Shown here: positions 1 to 13,800 of the stretch, in pieces
Numbering within the stretch: position 1 is the first letter of the stretch
How the letters are laid out: every line of letters starts with the position of its first letter
From: Aurelia coerulea
Lineage: Eukaryota; Cnidaria; Scyphozoa; Semaeostomeae; Ulmaridae
Reading direction: 5' to 3'
Assembly (NCBI GenBank): GCA_039566865.1
Contig: CM076960.1
Coordinates: 15,606,501 to 15,670,500 of the forward strand
Length of the DNA: 64,000 bases
Position numbers and translations under genes: made by a program
The notes under the pieces: model-generated
The model's input: the letters and a program-made list of their open reading frames with translations, nothing else
What the model was told of the DNA's origin: nothing
Database searches by the model: none

Positions 1-550
1 TTTCAACAATTATGGGACAAAGTGACAATTTGGCCTTGCCCAAAAGTTGCAAAATGGAGCTGCCAGAATTGTTACAAACAGCAGTCATGATGTTACAGCA
101 GCTAGTCTGATAAAAAGGCTGAAATGGCCAATAATTTCTGACATTATTCAAAATGAAACAGCAACTGTAATGTACAAGTCAACAAATGGTCTTGCTCCTG
201 AATATCTGTCGGAGTTATTTGTAAAAAACTCAGCACATAATACGTTGACACCAAGACACACCGAAGCTGACTCGAGTGTTCCTCTCTTAAAAAGTCTATT
301 TCATTTCGAAGGCCTAAGATTTGGAACTAATTAAGACTAGATGTCAAACATGCACCCTCCCTTCTTACATTAAGAAGTTAAAAAAGAAATTGTAAAGGGT
401 AGCTCGTTTATATTTCTTTAGATTTAAATTCGTTTTATTCATTGTTATAGTAATTAGAAGCTAAATTTGTAAATTAGGATTTTAATTTTATTATATTTTG
501 CACGGCTCCCTGTAAAGCAGTCTCTGCAATGAAGATGAAATGAAAATGCC
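1..550 (+). mobile_element. LINE 3' end (reverse-transcriptase C-terminal fragment)
   Basis: The frame from about 37 reads QNGAARIVTNSSHDVTAASL and [13 protein letters not shown], the C-terminal tail typical of non-LTR retrotransposon polymerases, then stops at 332. The remaining part is its AT-rich 3' untranslated region. It is truncated at the window edge. A second copy lies at 7308-7720. Confidence 0.75.
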
Positions 551-893
551 CTGCCCCATTTTGCAGCAGATTTTTTCATATCTTGCTAGATCACACAAGA
601 TGCTGACGTCGACTGGCAATGTCGAAAGCACCAAATGACCTTGTTTACATATGATACCTGAACAGTATGTCTAAGTTTCTAACTGCGGGTAAGTCTCTTC
701 TATCATAAACCAAATAAAATTTAGAACAAGTCTCCCTGTGCCAGAAAAGCTTTATAAAACCCAAGTTAAACAGCCAATGTTACGATTCTTTAAAAACGGG
801 AAGCCAAATAAGAGTTGCGAGCTAAGTCCTTGAATTTAAAATATGTTCTGAAGAAATTTTGTCTTTCTTCTTTCAGCAGAACCAGGCAAGCTT

Positions 894-1094
894 TAGACTT
901 GCCCCAAGTCTATCTCTTCAGTCTGTCTTACCGTTCCCTTTACGGTAGTTCCTGGATCCGCCATTTCCTGGATCTGCCATTCCAACATTCCGTCCTCTCG
1001 AGCTCTCTTCACGGAATGTTGGAATGGCGGATCCAGGAACTACCGTAAAGGGAACGGTAAGACGGACTGAAGAGATAGACTTGGGGCAAGTCTA
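894..1094. mobile_element. Fold-back (Mutator-like) element, copy 1
   Basis: Almost the whole 201 bp is one inverted repeat: TAGACTTGCCCCAAGTCTAT at the left is matched by its complement at the right. The centre is built from CTGGATCCGCCATT words. It is flanked by an exact 9-bp direct repeat GGCAAGCTT (885-893 and 1095-1103). Such 9-bp duplications are typical of Mutator-like elements. Confidence 0.88.
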
Positions 1095-1103
1095 GGCAAG
1101 CTT

Positions 1104-1758
1104 TAATGTGATCCCGAGTGTTATATCCTAGACTATAGTTGTGTTTTTGTTTACTTGCCATTTATCTTAAACACTCACACTTACATTGTTTATATTGTCG
1201 AAGCTTTAGCTTCACTTCTGAAGCCTCATCAGCAACGAAATTATACTTTGGTTATAAGTACTTTTGAGCAAAGATAAAGATAGCACATATCAGAATGGCA
1301 TAGAGGTGTCTTTATTATATGACGTTCGAAAATATGGCTCCTCGAACCGGCAACGGAGCAATTTGATTGGTTCTTGATCGGTCCGCAAAAGCCGTATTTT
1401 TATAGCCGTATTGGACCGGGCGTTGCCTTGTAAATCAACAACAAGGGAGGAGCTTCTTGTGTAGGCTTGGGCAGCAAGAATTGTCAGCCAAAGTTTAACT
1501 TATTCCTCGGAGAAGAAAATTCCAATGTAGTTAACGACCAACTACAGTGATGCACAGAATCAAAAACACAATAGAAAAGTATGATAATGTAAACAATGTT
1601 CTCAAAAGGTCCTGCTATATAACAAAGCATTTATTAAACGATTACTCGATCCATGCTGGAAAATATTTGGACCCGTCAAGCTGCGGTCCATATATATTTT
1701 CTAGCATCGACTTCGTAATCGTTTAATAACCGCATATCATTCACCATAAAGTACATAC
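1104..1758. other. Intron/3' region without recognised coding sequence
   Basis: It contains the possible Penelope fragment and a short inverted repeat near 1630-1735 (CGATTACTCGATCCATGCTG and GTAATCG arms). The missing last exon(s) of the B4GALNT-like gene were looked for here and not found. Confidence 0.5.
1198..1262 (-). repeat. Possible Penelope-like fragment with degenerate hammerhead core
   Basis: On the minus strand CTGATGAGGCTTCAGAAGTG is followed by AAGCTAAAGC. This resembles the CTGANGA..stem..GAAAC core of Penelope-like element ribozymes but with GAAA altered. Confidence 0.3.
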
Positions 1759-1837
1759 CATACGGATTTTCCGGAAGATATCCACAATCAAGTCGAACGA
1801 CTATTGGTGCAAAAGCCATCTTTCCTTCAACACAGTG
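1759..1837 (-). CDS. B4GALNT3/4: B4GALNT-like exon 15 (last one in the window)
   Basis: A 79-nt exon, acceptor CTCTACCTTAG, donor TATG|GTATGT. It encodes [20 protein letters not shown], a very strongly conserved family block. It ends in phase 1. The expected next block (a YWE..GFG..GIYKSD-type motif and the GGEDWE motif) was not found in 1-1758, so the gene continues outside. Confidence 0.88.
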
Positions 1838-4800
1838 CTAAGGTAGAGAAAGTAATAGCAGATGAAGGGGGGTAGATCAATAGTAACGAAGAGGAATACA
1901 GATATGTAGCATGGTACAAATCCACATAAGAACCTTCCTCAAATAAGAACCTACAGCATGAAAACTTCAATTCATTTTTTTTTTCATTTTACTACCGGGT
2001 GAGCCAGAAAAAAGTTCCCACTTTCGAAAATTCGTAGCACCACAAGTACTTCATGGATTTGAATGATTCAAATTCTAGTATAAAGCCAAAAGATCGAAGT
2101 ATTTTTGTGATTTTTCTCGTCTTCTTACGAGCACTGCAAATATAAGTAAATTCAACCTTGGAAAATGTTTTGGTTGCAAAATGACTTAAAAAGGGCCTAA
2201 AACACTTGATCAAATCGTTAGGACTTTCATCGCGCAGAACAATACACACGGGCGTTTCATCTCTGTAAAGAGTTATGAGACATAGATTCTCAAACAGATA
2301 CTAAAGATTTTCAATCCCATGGCAATAAATGTGCAGACGATATCTCTCGCCCATGAGAAATTGCATTTTCTCTGTTGTTCTGAGCGAGGAGTCCTTTATT
2401 ATTTGATCAAGTATTTTTGGCCTTTTTCAGTCATTTTGCACCCACAAGTTTTTATAAACTTGAATTTACAAATTTGTCCAGTGCTCATAAGAAGGGGAGA
2501 AAAATCAAAAAAATACTTCAATCTTTTGGCTGTCGAGCAAATATTGATTCATTCCAATCCATCCAGTACTCTTGATGCCATGAATTTTCAAAAATGGGAA
2601 CTTTTTTCTGGTTCACGTTTGTGGTGTGCAAATAGCTTTCCACTCACCTTTCTAATGCTGTAGATAAGTGATGATGGAATCTCTAGATGAAGATCACATG
2701 TGAAGATGATATCATGAGGATCCTGAAAAAGTAATCACCAATTTAATGTATGCTGGCAACTATTGGTAACTCTAACAATTGTTGACGTCTTTCCTCAATA
2801 ATTCCGATAAGAAATAGAAAAAGGAAATCGAGCTTTTTCGTGAGAGAAACATGGATAAGATGCAAAAATGAGACAAAAATTTGGTGCTAGTTTCCATTCA
2901 TTTTGCAGGCATGAACGAGTGAAAAAAGTCACCCTGCAAATGGGGTGATTTTAATCATATCTTAAAACCCAATAGGGATTTTGAAGTCATGAGCACTCTA
3001 GCTGGTTTAAGAAATCAAATTGGTAAATGCTTCACTGAATCGCAAATATATTAAAATGAATTCCACAGTTGACTCCGTCTAAATCAAAGCTTTCGTTCTA
3101 AGAGTATAAGCCATTTCCAAACATAATCTGAATTCAATTAAAAAAAGCTCTGTCTGACAATAACAACAACGGCATTTCTTATATTCGCTATTGGCTTGAG
3201 AGAACTGTGTGTGACGCAAAAAGGAGAAACTTACAGAACGATTATCCCTGGATAAACAAACCTTTAGGACACTAAGGGGCTGATTATATGAGAGTTTTCA
3301 GCCCGTTTGTAACTTTAGCCGGGCTGAAAATTCAGCCCTGTGTTGTGGTCAAAGTGTTGCAAAAACAAAGTTGCGATTACATGATAAAAGTTTCAGCCCG
3401 GTCTGCCGGGCTGAAATTTCAGCCCGCTTTTATCAAACGGGCTAGGATTTTCAGCTCGATCAAACGGGCTGAAAATGTCCATATAATCGCAAACCATAAT
3501 CTTTAACCGGGCTGAAATAAATGGAGCATGCGCATTCCCTTTTGAGATGATTTCCCTCACAAAATACGGATTTAAGCCTTGGTTGAAACCACCATATAAT
3601 CGATTCAAATTTCAGCCCGGTTAAAGTTACAAACGGGCTGAAAACTCTCTTATAATCAGCCCCTGAGAAGCCATAACTCCAACTGAAAATAAAGTTTACA
3701 AAAGTCATAAAGGATACCTTGACTGCATCGGAACCAGCTTGGATTCCAAGTGCACGTTGGAATGGTCCATCCAGCTTAATCACTTGATATCTGAAAAAGG
3801 CGTAAGGAAGATCTAATTGGGAACGATGTTGATTGTAGTGCTAGAGACTGCCACCGGGTATCCCCAAAAATACTCCCGTTAAAAATCAATAAACCAATCA
3901 TAAAATTTTCGTTTTGATATCTTTTTTCAATGATCTGAGTTTATTTAAAGATGATTAAATATTTTTTGCATCACTTAGGCCCAGTTTAAACATAGTTTTT
4001 TGCCGTATCGAATTTAATAGATGTTGCTAAAAACTTCCAAGTGTCAACGAAATTCGATATAAAAGCGATGTTTAAATCATCTGCCATTTTAAATAGCTAA
4101 AACGGCAGGAGTTCATCAGCTCTGTCGTATCAAACGGCAGAAAAACGACTTGATTTAAACATTGTATTTCTGCTAGGCCATGGTCCGCGGTTTCTACGTC
4201 TGATCAGCCATCGCGCTCTTTAAAAATGGTCATTTAATCCAGTTTATTTTCAATCCGACATGGCAAAAAAACGATTGTTTACATCAAAAGTATTCTTATA
4301 AGATTCCTAAGTTTAGTCCAGAAACAGATTTTCCCCAAAGCTTGCTGAAGATTCCTACGTTCTTTTATTGTAATGCAAGTGCACGCATTGCGTACTATCA
4401 TTTCTGAAAAATAAACTTATGTCATCAAATTTCTAAATCATAAACCAGATGAGTGACAGACTTTTGCTTGATACCATATTGTAGGCATCCATAAACGTGT
4501 GGTAAACGTGTTGCAAACAAGCATGAAGTAATAAAAAGTATCCTGATATGCATGACCATCTATTAGCAAAAATAAAAAGGAAGCCCACCTTTTAAGCATG
4601 CTATTTCGAAGAGATTTTTCTATATCAATGTCTGTGCTGTTGAAATCGACGATAATGACATTCAAGTGTGGATCCAGAGTTTCCAAATAGATCTAAAAAC
4701 AATAAAACAATAAATATGTATGATTTCAATAACTGAAGAACACAAAAATACCTACATAGAAAGTATGAGAGTTAAATCTTTTATATCTTCGAGACAAGAG

Positions 4801-7800
4801 ACGTTTTACCAAGCAACCAAGAGGTTTGCCAAGAAGTTTACCAAGTTAAAGTGAAGTTGCTGTTTGTAGCACCAAGCGCTGGGATCGCAAAAGTAGAGAT
4901 GACCTCATCGAGTCCGGGATCCCTTTTCATGGCACTCAAGTGGTGTTGGTGGGACTCGAAACCCGTCCACTGGACTGTTCTCGTTGAAAAGTCGGTGGAT
5001 TACAACACTGCCCCATAACAAGTTCAAGTATGTTGTTCGGTAAAAGATAACAAGCTATACTGTGTAAATTCCAGCTATACAACAAATTAAAGCCATGCTC
5101 ACTTTGTTTGCTATGACAAAGCAAAACCCCAACTCGAGAACCAAAGCACGGTTTCTTTTCACACAGCAAGACAAGCATATCAAACAATAGCATATCTCAA
5201 ATTGATTGTCGCGTGAAAATGCCTGCGAATAACAACAATTGAAGTGTGAGTAATTTTGGGTTATTGAAAATCTCATGCGACATCTAATTTGAGACAGAAT
5301 TTAGTTGTCTTTGCCAACAGTGAGTGGAGAATTGATAGATAGGAACATCATCGCCAAAATTTTACTGAGCAGGATAATCGCAGAAACACAGCCTTACCTT
5401 TTCCATATTATCGATAAAGTGCTGAACCCATCTTCCTTGGTCTTTCACTACAGAGAGACATTTAAGGACTGTCATATTGAGGATTGGTCACGTGCTTATC
5501 GGAAAAGACCTAACACTTAGGACGTGGCAAGAATCTGATATTTCATTTAGTTTCAATTCAGTTGAAAAACTGCTTACAGGGATCCATGCAATAAATACAA
5601 CAACCTTATAAATCAATAAGATCACAATACATAAACAAGGACAGATTTGGTAAGACAATAGCATGAATCGGTTTTGATTGACACCGAAATTCAAAGCGAT
5701 TAGCGATCACGGACAAAGGAAATTCTCTCAACCAAAAATTCAAAACAAGCAAAGCCGCGTAAGTTTCTTTGAAACTCAGGTAGCTAGCTCGCTCCTTGTG
5801 CATTCCAGAAACTGTTTTTAAGAACAAACAAGAGCATACATCGAAAGAAGAAGGATATATCTCCCCATCTACCACAGGCGTTTTATCTCTTTGGTTCAGA
5901 AGCTGAGCAGTAAGTGTTTTAATTATACCCAAAAGAATAAGAGAATTGAATCGCCTCCCAATCGGCTTCTGAGCCAAAGAAATAAAATGCCTGTGGTAGA
6001 TGTGTAGACATATCCTTCTTCATTCGATATATGCTCATGTTTGCTCTTAAGAACAATTTCTGGAATGCACAACGAGCGCGCTAGCTACTTGGGTTTCAGA
6101 AAAACTTGTTCGGCTTTGTTTGTTTTGAATTACTGTATGAGAGAATTTCCTTTGTCTGCAGTCGCAAATCGCTTTGAATTGAGGTGTCAATCAAAGGCAG
6201 CTGTTGCTATTGCATTACAAAATCTGCCCTTGTTCAATAGACATAGTCTTACTGAAAGTAAAGAGTTATACAGAAAAACCAAAAAAACATAGGCCAAGAC
6301 TCCATTTCGTAGTTGTTGATGCTGTTGCAAATCGCTCAATGCTTACAGGCAGATAGAATCAGAATTAGACAAAGGAGAGGATACATCAGTTAAAGGGAAT
6401 CGAAGCATATATAAGCCCTTGATAGAAATAGCCGTGCAAAGACAATAGGCTATGACACGTACCGCACCATATTTGGGTAACTGATCTACGTCATCAGGAA
6501 ATACTGATATCTGATAGGCTAGAATTTAACAGCAAGTGGTTTGAGCCACTTTTACATGCTTACACTCCCTTTAAGACAGAAATATTTTAGAGTGGGTGGG
6601 TGCTCCTTTTTTTATTCTAGAAGCTAAATAAATATCTTTGAGCAGCTTATGTCATCAACACCGGAGTTCTTATGTCTGAATTCCTCAGTAAGAAAGAGGT
6701 TGCTTCATACCACTTTAAAATGCCGACAAGTACATCAACTGTAAAATGCCTTCAGAAATATCCGCATACAAGCCGGTTTTGTGTTGCACAGGAAAATATA
6801 AAGCCCGAGGTCTTAGAAGTACAGACTGAGCTTGTAAGGTCTGTGCATTAAGGCCGAGGGCTTTATAGTTTACTGTACAACGACAAAACCGGTTAGCATG
6901 AGTTTTAGTACCTGATAGCTTCTAATTTTGACTCACATCATTCAGTCAAACGCATTTTGTTACAGTCATATCGTTTGAGTTAAATCTCGTAGGCTTAAAG
7001 CAGTTGCTGTGGCGACAAAAATGCGTCCTTGGATCGTATCATACAAGGCTACGGGAAAACCGCGGGGAATTTGCGATTGACCAATAAGGTTGATGGGATT
7101 TTTGTATTGCCTCGTTTTTGAAACGTCAGTCAAATAATAATATGGCAAAACAGCCTTACAAAATGTGTTACTTACCGGGTACGATAACATGTACAGTCGT
7201 GTGTGGGTTCCATTGAAATCCTTCTGGTTCACAAAGATTGACACTACCAAGCTTCTGATAGATATATTTCGAAAGACGAAATGATTTTTCACCTAAAAAC
7301 AGAAGGTGAAAATCTGAATATCTGTCTGAGTTATTTGTAAAAAATTCAGCTCTTAACACAATGACACTAAGAAATACCGAAGCTGACTTGCGTGTTCCTT
7401 TCTCCAAAACGTCAAATTGGCAGAAGTCTATTTCATTTCGTGGGCCTAAGATTTGGAACCAATTAAGTTCAGATGTCAAACGTGCACCCTCCCTTCTAAC
7501 CTTCAAAAAGAGGCTGAATAAGAAATTGTAGAGGGTTTTTGGTTTTTCTTCTATTTTTCTTTCGATAGATTTCGGAACATTTCTATTTGTATTAATTTAT
7601 ATTAATAAGATTAACTGTAAATAAGGTTTTAAATTTGTTTGTAGTATTTGCACGGCCCCCTGTAAAGCAGTCTCTGCAGGCTGACGGGGCTACCGTGATT
7701 AAAAAATCAAAAATGAAAAAACGAAATGAAATGATAAACCAGGTATCGAACCAGGTATTGAACCAGTGACATTGGCAAAGTCAAAACGAAAACTAGAGAT

Positions 7801-10800
7801 TTAAAAGGGAAAACACTTCCCTTCTTGCTAAGTAGAACGATGGATGACAAACTTCAACAATTTAAATCATTAACCATAAGGTTGCACTCAATTCATGGAA
7901 TACCAATATGGCCTTTGGTCTTCCTGACTGACTTGTTCTTGGGGTGTGACTGGGTGTGGCATTCTCACTTTGTCCTTCGGGTGTTGTTGGGTGTTTCATG
8001 CTCTGATGTGTTGGGTGCGGACCTTTGGTTTGCTTTGGGTTTTTCTATTAAGAGTAATTTCAGAAATTTTCTGGATCCATCAACCTCTAGTAATCAGCTC
8101 AACATTCTTTCTAATCGAATAATAATAGGTATCTAATACAGGAGTGCTCCCTCCTCGATTAGTTTATCCACTGAGAGTGCTCCTCTTTAAAGAAATAGCA
8201 TCTTTCTTGTGGATATTTTCTAGAAGATCCTTTCGGTATGTCACGCAAATCAAACCAACATTTAATATAGGCACATACCTTGGCCTTTGATCTTCAGATC
8301 CTGTCAAGTAGCAATAAAAATGAATTGTTAGAACACATTCTTTGATAGTGATACAAAACAATAGGTTCGCAAAAATTGATCTAAAAATGGAATCTCAAAA
8401 GTGACATTTTGCGTTTGCCTTTCTGTTCCAATAGAATAAACCTTTTAGCTATTCTACAAAAGGACCTGGATCGAGGGTTATTTTGATACATTATTATACG
8501 CGATGTTCGATCGAGTGGCGTTGGAGCTTCGATCACTATTGTGCACATTCGAAAATTCTTCAAAATGAATCAAAATATCGTTCGAATCAGATTCTCTTTC
8601 AGAATAGCTGAAAGGTAGACTGATGATACGGTCGTAGTTATCGCTATTGAAATACTGCCGGACGCTCCTAACTACGACTCATAATCAAACGCCATTATTT
8701 TGAAATGACTATGACTGCCTCGTTTCGATAAGGGCCTAGGCAGAAAAGCACAAACATTTGTAGTTTTCAAATGAAACACATTGATTTGAAAACTTCACAA
8801 TAAATCAGTTAATGCTTAGCGAAAGCAGCAAAATAGTACCTACGTATAAGATTTGATATTGTCGCCAACTGTTTTCATGGTATTCTTGTTCGTAAGACTT
8901 TGTTTTGTCCGGCCAAGCTCCTTGAAACTCTGCTTTGAGCTTCGAGTTTCCGTTGGTCAACATCAATCAATCGAATTTGCAGAGATTCTAATGGCGTTGT
9001 ATTTTGTTGTATACTTTGTACATGGCTGTGTATAGCAGCCTCGTTCCCAAGGGCGTTCAAAAGTGAAAAAAGTCAGTCCAAAAATATTGCCGTAATATTA
9101 TGAGTCCCAGTAAGAGCGGTCTCGGTCTGGTGTAATAGTCTCGTTTTGAATAGCGATTACTGGGACTCATCGTAATCAGTCTAGCTGAAAGGTTTATTTA
9201 CTGGTAAACATGAAGCTTGCTTTTCTTTCATTTCACTCAAAGTATCCAAAATTCCAACACGCTATAGGCAAAATATTCAGGGAATTCAGGGAACCAGGCA
9301 AATGAAACTATAAAATCACCACAAAACAATTTTTTCTTTGCAATGAAAACCAGAAATAAAAGCAACTCTCTTCTTCTAATTCAATTAAACACATGACATA
9401 CCAGTTCAATTAAGTAGCGATTTCCTTTGATGACATCATGGTTTTCTTCAACATTCACTATCTTCTTTAGGGTGTACTTGCTGCAAGAAATGAATACATC
9501 TGGTAAAATTTAAATCAACGTAATGTGTTCAGGTCATCTCTATAGAAAGTGTTGCGGCGCAGTGGTGTAATCCTCTGACTTTGCAGCCAGAACAGTCAGG
9601 CGGGCAGGGTTCGATACCCGGTAGAGCCCCACCACTTGAGCGTCACGACAAGGCGTCGCAGACTCGATTAGGTCTTCTCTACTTCTGCGATCCCAGTGCT
9701 CGGCGCTAAGAAGCGCAACTTCACCTTCACCATCTCCAAAGGTCTTCACCGTTCCTGGTTCTCGGATGAGTTGAAACTTGAAGGTACATTTGTAACATTC
9801 CTTGGGCAGAATTGGAGTACTTTGTAAAAGGTCATGTTACAGAAAAAAGATTGACTTCAATAAATACGAAGTACATAAAAAATCGAGATTCAGATCGTCA
9901 ACTTGAACAAACCAACATTCCAAAAACATTTCAGGCAATACAGTAGGCACAGATAAAACCATCTCCATTTTTTCAGGAACAAAGCGTGCAAGATTTAGCA
10001 ATCCAATAACATTGCCAGCACCATTTTTGAATCGAATAAATAGCATTTCTTTGACCAACATTGAGAAATCCATCCCAAGAGCACGGGCACAATGAAGATC
10101 AAATGTTGGCCCCTAGGCCTACCTTAGTTTTTGTCTGTTATGGCATAATGCCAAAAAATCAACAACCTTCGCAACATACGTCTAGTCAACAAAAGACTGG
10201 AGGTATGTTGCGAAGGTTGTTGATTTTTGGGCATTAGGCCATGATGGACAAAAACCTATGGGCCAACATTTGATCTTCACATTGCCCATGCCAAGAGTGT
10301 CAACATCTGTCGCATATTTAGTGATAAACTATCTACGGAATTAGGTAACTTACTCTCCATGTCTTTTCTTCAGTTCTCGCATGTACTTGTTAACAATGCC
10401 AGTAGCAACCTTGAGAAGAACACAGGGCAACATAAAATACGCAGTGTTACAGTATATGATATAACACAAAAACAGTCTAGTTAAGCAACTTCAAAGTCAG
10501 GCTTTAAAGTCAAATATCGTTCCCTCTGGAACTTTCATTGAATTTTAGAAATAGGCGACGAGGAAAGCGATTATTGTGAAGGAAATGAACATCCATTCAT
10601 TTTGTTTAGCTTTGTACCCTTGTGCGACGTTGTGACTACCTTCTCGTACCCAGACTTTGGGAGTGCCTCTGTAACTGGCAGTCGGAGTTTAGAGCACATC
10701 GAGTGCAGACATAGAATTGATCATTCGACACGAAGGTGGAACAGTTTTGGCAACTGTCAAAGTTCGCATTAAGGCGTTCAACTCGAATTTACTGCCTCTC

Positions 10801-13800
10801 TTATTTACCATTTATTAGTTTGTAGTTATGATCGCTACTGGTTAATTGCTGTTTGATATCAAATTCGCGGTTCACATATTTCTTTTAATAAGAAACTGCC
10901 CACAAGAAACTCAACTCTCAGATCGCCAAAAAATTAAGAAACTCCAGTACTGGGAAAATACAATTTAAGAAACTATTTATTTTGATTAAGGAAATCCTCT
11001 TTATATCATATATCTTTAGATCATAGATACCATCTTTAACATCATACTCGTAATGAACTTGAGTAATGTCTAAACATTGGAAAGGCTTAAAAACCCTTGT
11101 TTCTAAATGTTCACACGAGGAAACAGGTAGTGAACATGAAGATTGTTATGGAACCTCTAAGAAACTCGTAAGAAACTCGTAAGAAACTCTGAATACTCAA
11201 AATCTGATAATTCTAAGAAACTTTCAGTACTGGCCTAAATTCTTAGTTTCTTATAAAAAATACGTGTATTCTCATTCGTCTCATCGGCTCGGCCCAACCA
11301 ACACAACAGCGATGATAGTTCATTGCGCAGAGGGAACCAGCCAGTAGTACTTTTGCCCTGAATACCTTTGGGAAAGCTATAAAAAGAGGCATACATACTC
11401 AAATTACAGAACAAGAGACTGCATGGATACTCAAATTCCAAGGTATAATCTTGAGTACTCGAGAAAAAAAGCTTTCACTATTTGGGTTTAAAAGCTTGGA
11501 ACAACATCCCTGCCCCCATCAGGGAACTCTCTACGTTGCAACAATTTAAAAAACCTCAAAATGCATTTGAGGAGCTGAATTTAACTAAAACACGACTTCC
11601 TGGAAGATCAGCTGTACCCTTGTTTTATAAAATTGCATTTATATATTTTTCGTGTACTTGTATATTCTAAGTTTTGCTGAGGGGATTTTTCGTGTATAAA
11701 CAACAACAATGTAATGTACTGTAAAGTAGCCCGATTGAGAAGAATCCATAAATCTGGAAAACATGGCAAATAAAAGCAAGGATCTAACGTCTATCTCAAA
11801 ATAGATGTCAGATGAGATTTGCGATAACGCAAAATCACTCATATAAAACACCTTAATTGTTTTATTCGAGGACACCTGACATCTAATTTGAGACAGACTT
11901 TAAAGGGGCTCCGTCGTCAAACAGTAAACAAATCCGTAAACTCGCACGTGTCGGGAATTATCTATTGTTCATCCATTGTTCTCTGCAGTTTGTTTGGTGG
12001 CTCCACCCAAACCATCAAAAAGCGACCGTTAAAAATCCATTTATATCCGAGCAATCGTAGAAGATATGAACGTTTGGTTTGTTCCTTAGTGAAGTACAAT
12101 GATTAATGCCCACACAGCAACTTTCATTTTGAAAAAAATACGAACATCCTGTGTGATATTACCTTTCAAAAACTGCACAAATCATCTTTTTGTTTACAGT
12201 TTGACGACGGAGCCCCTTTATACTAAAATGACAGCATACCTTTTCATTTAGTATCAAATTTCCATCACTCTTACAATGCGACACATCTTGATGAAACTTC
12301 CAGCTAAGCAGCCTTGGGGCATCCTTGATCATATCATAAAATGCGAATCTATATACATTAAAATATCTTATGACATCACGACTAGATGTAATATTAAATC
12401 GCTTGTAATAGCTTTTGATTTCAAACGGTTGGGCCTCCCTCTCCGCTCGCCTTTGCCTATGATAAGCTCTCAGCATTGTCACTGAAGTTCCACGCTTTTT
12501 GAAAGCTGCTACAGAAGTGTTTTCATTCTCAACGCCCTGTACAGGTACGAAAATAGGCCTACTTCTGTTGTGTTTGTTCCAGCTTGCTGGTAGGCCCTCA
12601 TCGTCCATCTCATACGCAAAAACCTTTCGTGTTTGCTCATTATAAGACAGCAATTTCCGCTGATGTACACGTGTCTCGTATTCGTTAACTTTCGCTACTC
12701 TTGAATCAGCCTCGTAATTAGATTGTGAGTTTGTTTCATCGAGGTTCGCTAAATTTTCACTGACTACTGCAATATTTCTGTCGGAGTTACTATTCTGAAG
12801 ACTATCTTTCAATTTGCTATCACTACTTTTAATGTTTCCGCCATCTTTAGCTGGCCTGACTTTGATTAAGCTGTCACGGCTAAGGGCATCCTCTATGTCT
12901 TTACTACCCTCGCTTCTATCTTTAGCCTGTAATTTCATCTCGAACTCTGCATCTAAATTGTGTTTATCAATATTTACATTCCTATGGAAATCCAATTTTT
13001 GGTTTACTTTATTTTTACCAGACTCCTCGCCTGCTTGGTTAATGCTTTTCAAGCTTGATAAATAATTCCTATTTTTTGCATCAAATGTAATTTTGTTATC
13101 TGTTGGTCCATCTAATTTCTTCACCTTTTTATCATCGGTAATCTTCCCTCGCGAAGTGTTTCGCTTGTTCGAAGGTCGGCCTTTAGTTGAAATTATTCTG
13201 ACATCTTCTTTATCTACTTCGCCAGCTTTAACTGATCTTTGAAAATTGCTTTCCGAGCCATGATGTTCTCCCTTGCCTGAAGGCCGACTTTTTTTCGAAG
13301 CAACATTCATTTTCGTTAATTGCAATTCACCTCTCGTTCCTAAGCGACTGCCATTCGTTCGTGAATGTGATGGTGCCCCTTTCCCGAATATCCGACTGTT
13401 GCTTTTAAGATATGACTTAAAATCTTTAAATCTCAATCTCAACTTCGTTAAAAGTGATGAAAAATTGCTACTGATTTTTACCGATCCCGGTTTATTATCG
13501 GTAGCAGCATTTCCAGTCTCGGATGCCTTTACGTCCGAATCTTCTTCGGTATCATCCGAATCTTCACCATTATTGCTGTTATAATAAACCGGTCGGGCTG
13601 TCGACCGCATTAGATTCCGGTGCGAATCTGTCAACCGGTTCGCCTGGCAATCAGTAATCGGTATCATGTGTGTTAGCTCCGTCTTATCATCCGGATATAC
13701 AGCGGTTTCGTGTATAAGGTAAACTCCTTCGTACCGGTTAACTTTAAAATCGACCACATAACTCGGTTCGTATTTACATTTCGGTAGCAAACCTTCGATC

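Noticed and set aside
3393..3783. Open frames with repeated 'FSPF' and 'GLKFQP' strings
   Set aside because: Products of CAGCCCG word repeats in a MITE; only the part over 3718-3790 is real exon.
5606..6292. Two similar open frames on opposite strands
   Set aside because: They are the two arms of one fold-back element.
9837..10073. 78-codon minus-strand open frame ([18 protein letters not shown]..)
   Set aside because: It lies between two phase-matched exons of the B4GALNT-like gene, matches no part of that family, and has no splice sites that would join in phase. Probably intron or transposon residue, though its origin is unknown.
12276..13584. Plus-strand open frames opposite the large exon
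   Set aside because: Antisense shadows of a well-supported coding exon.
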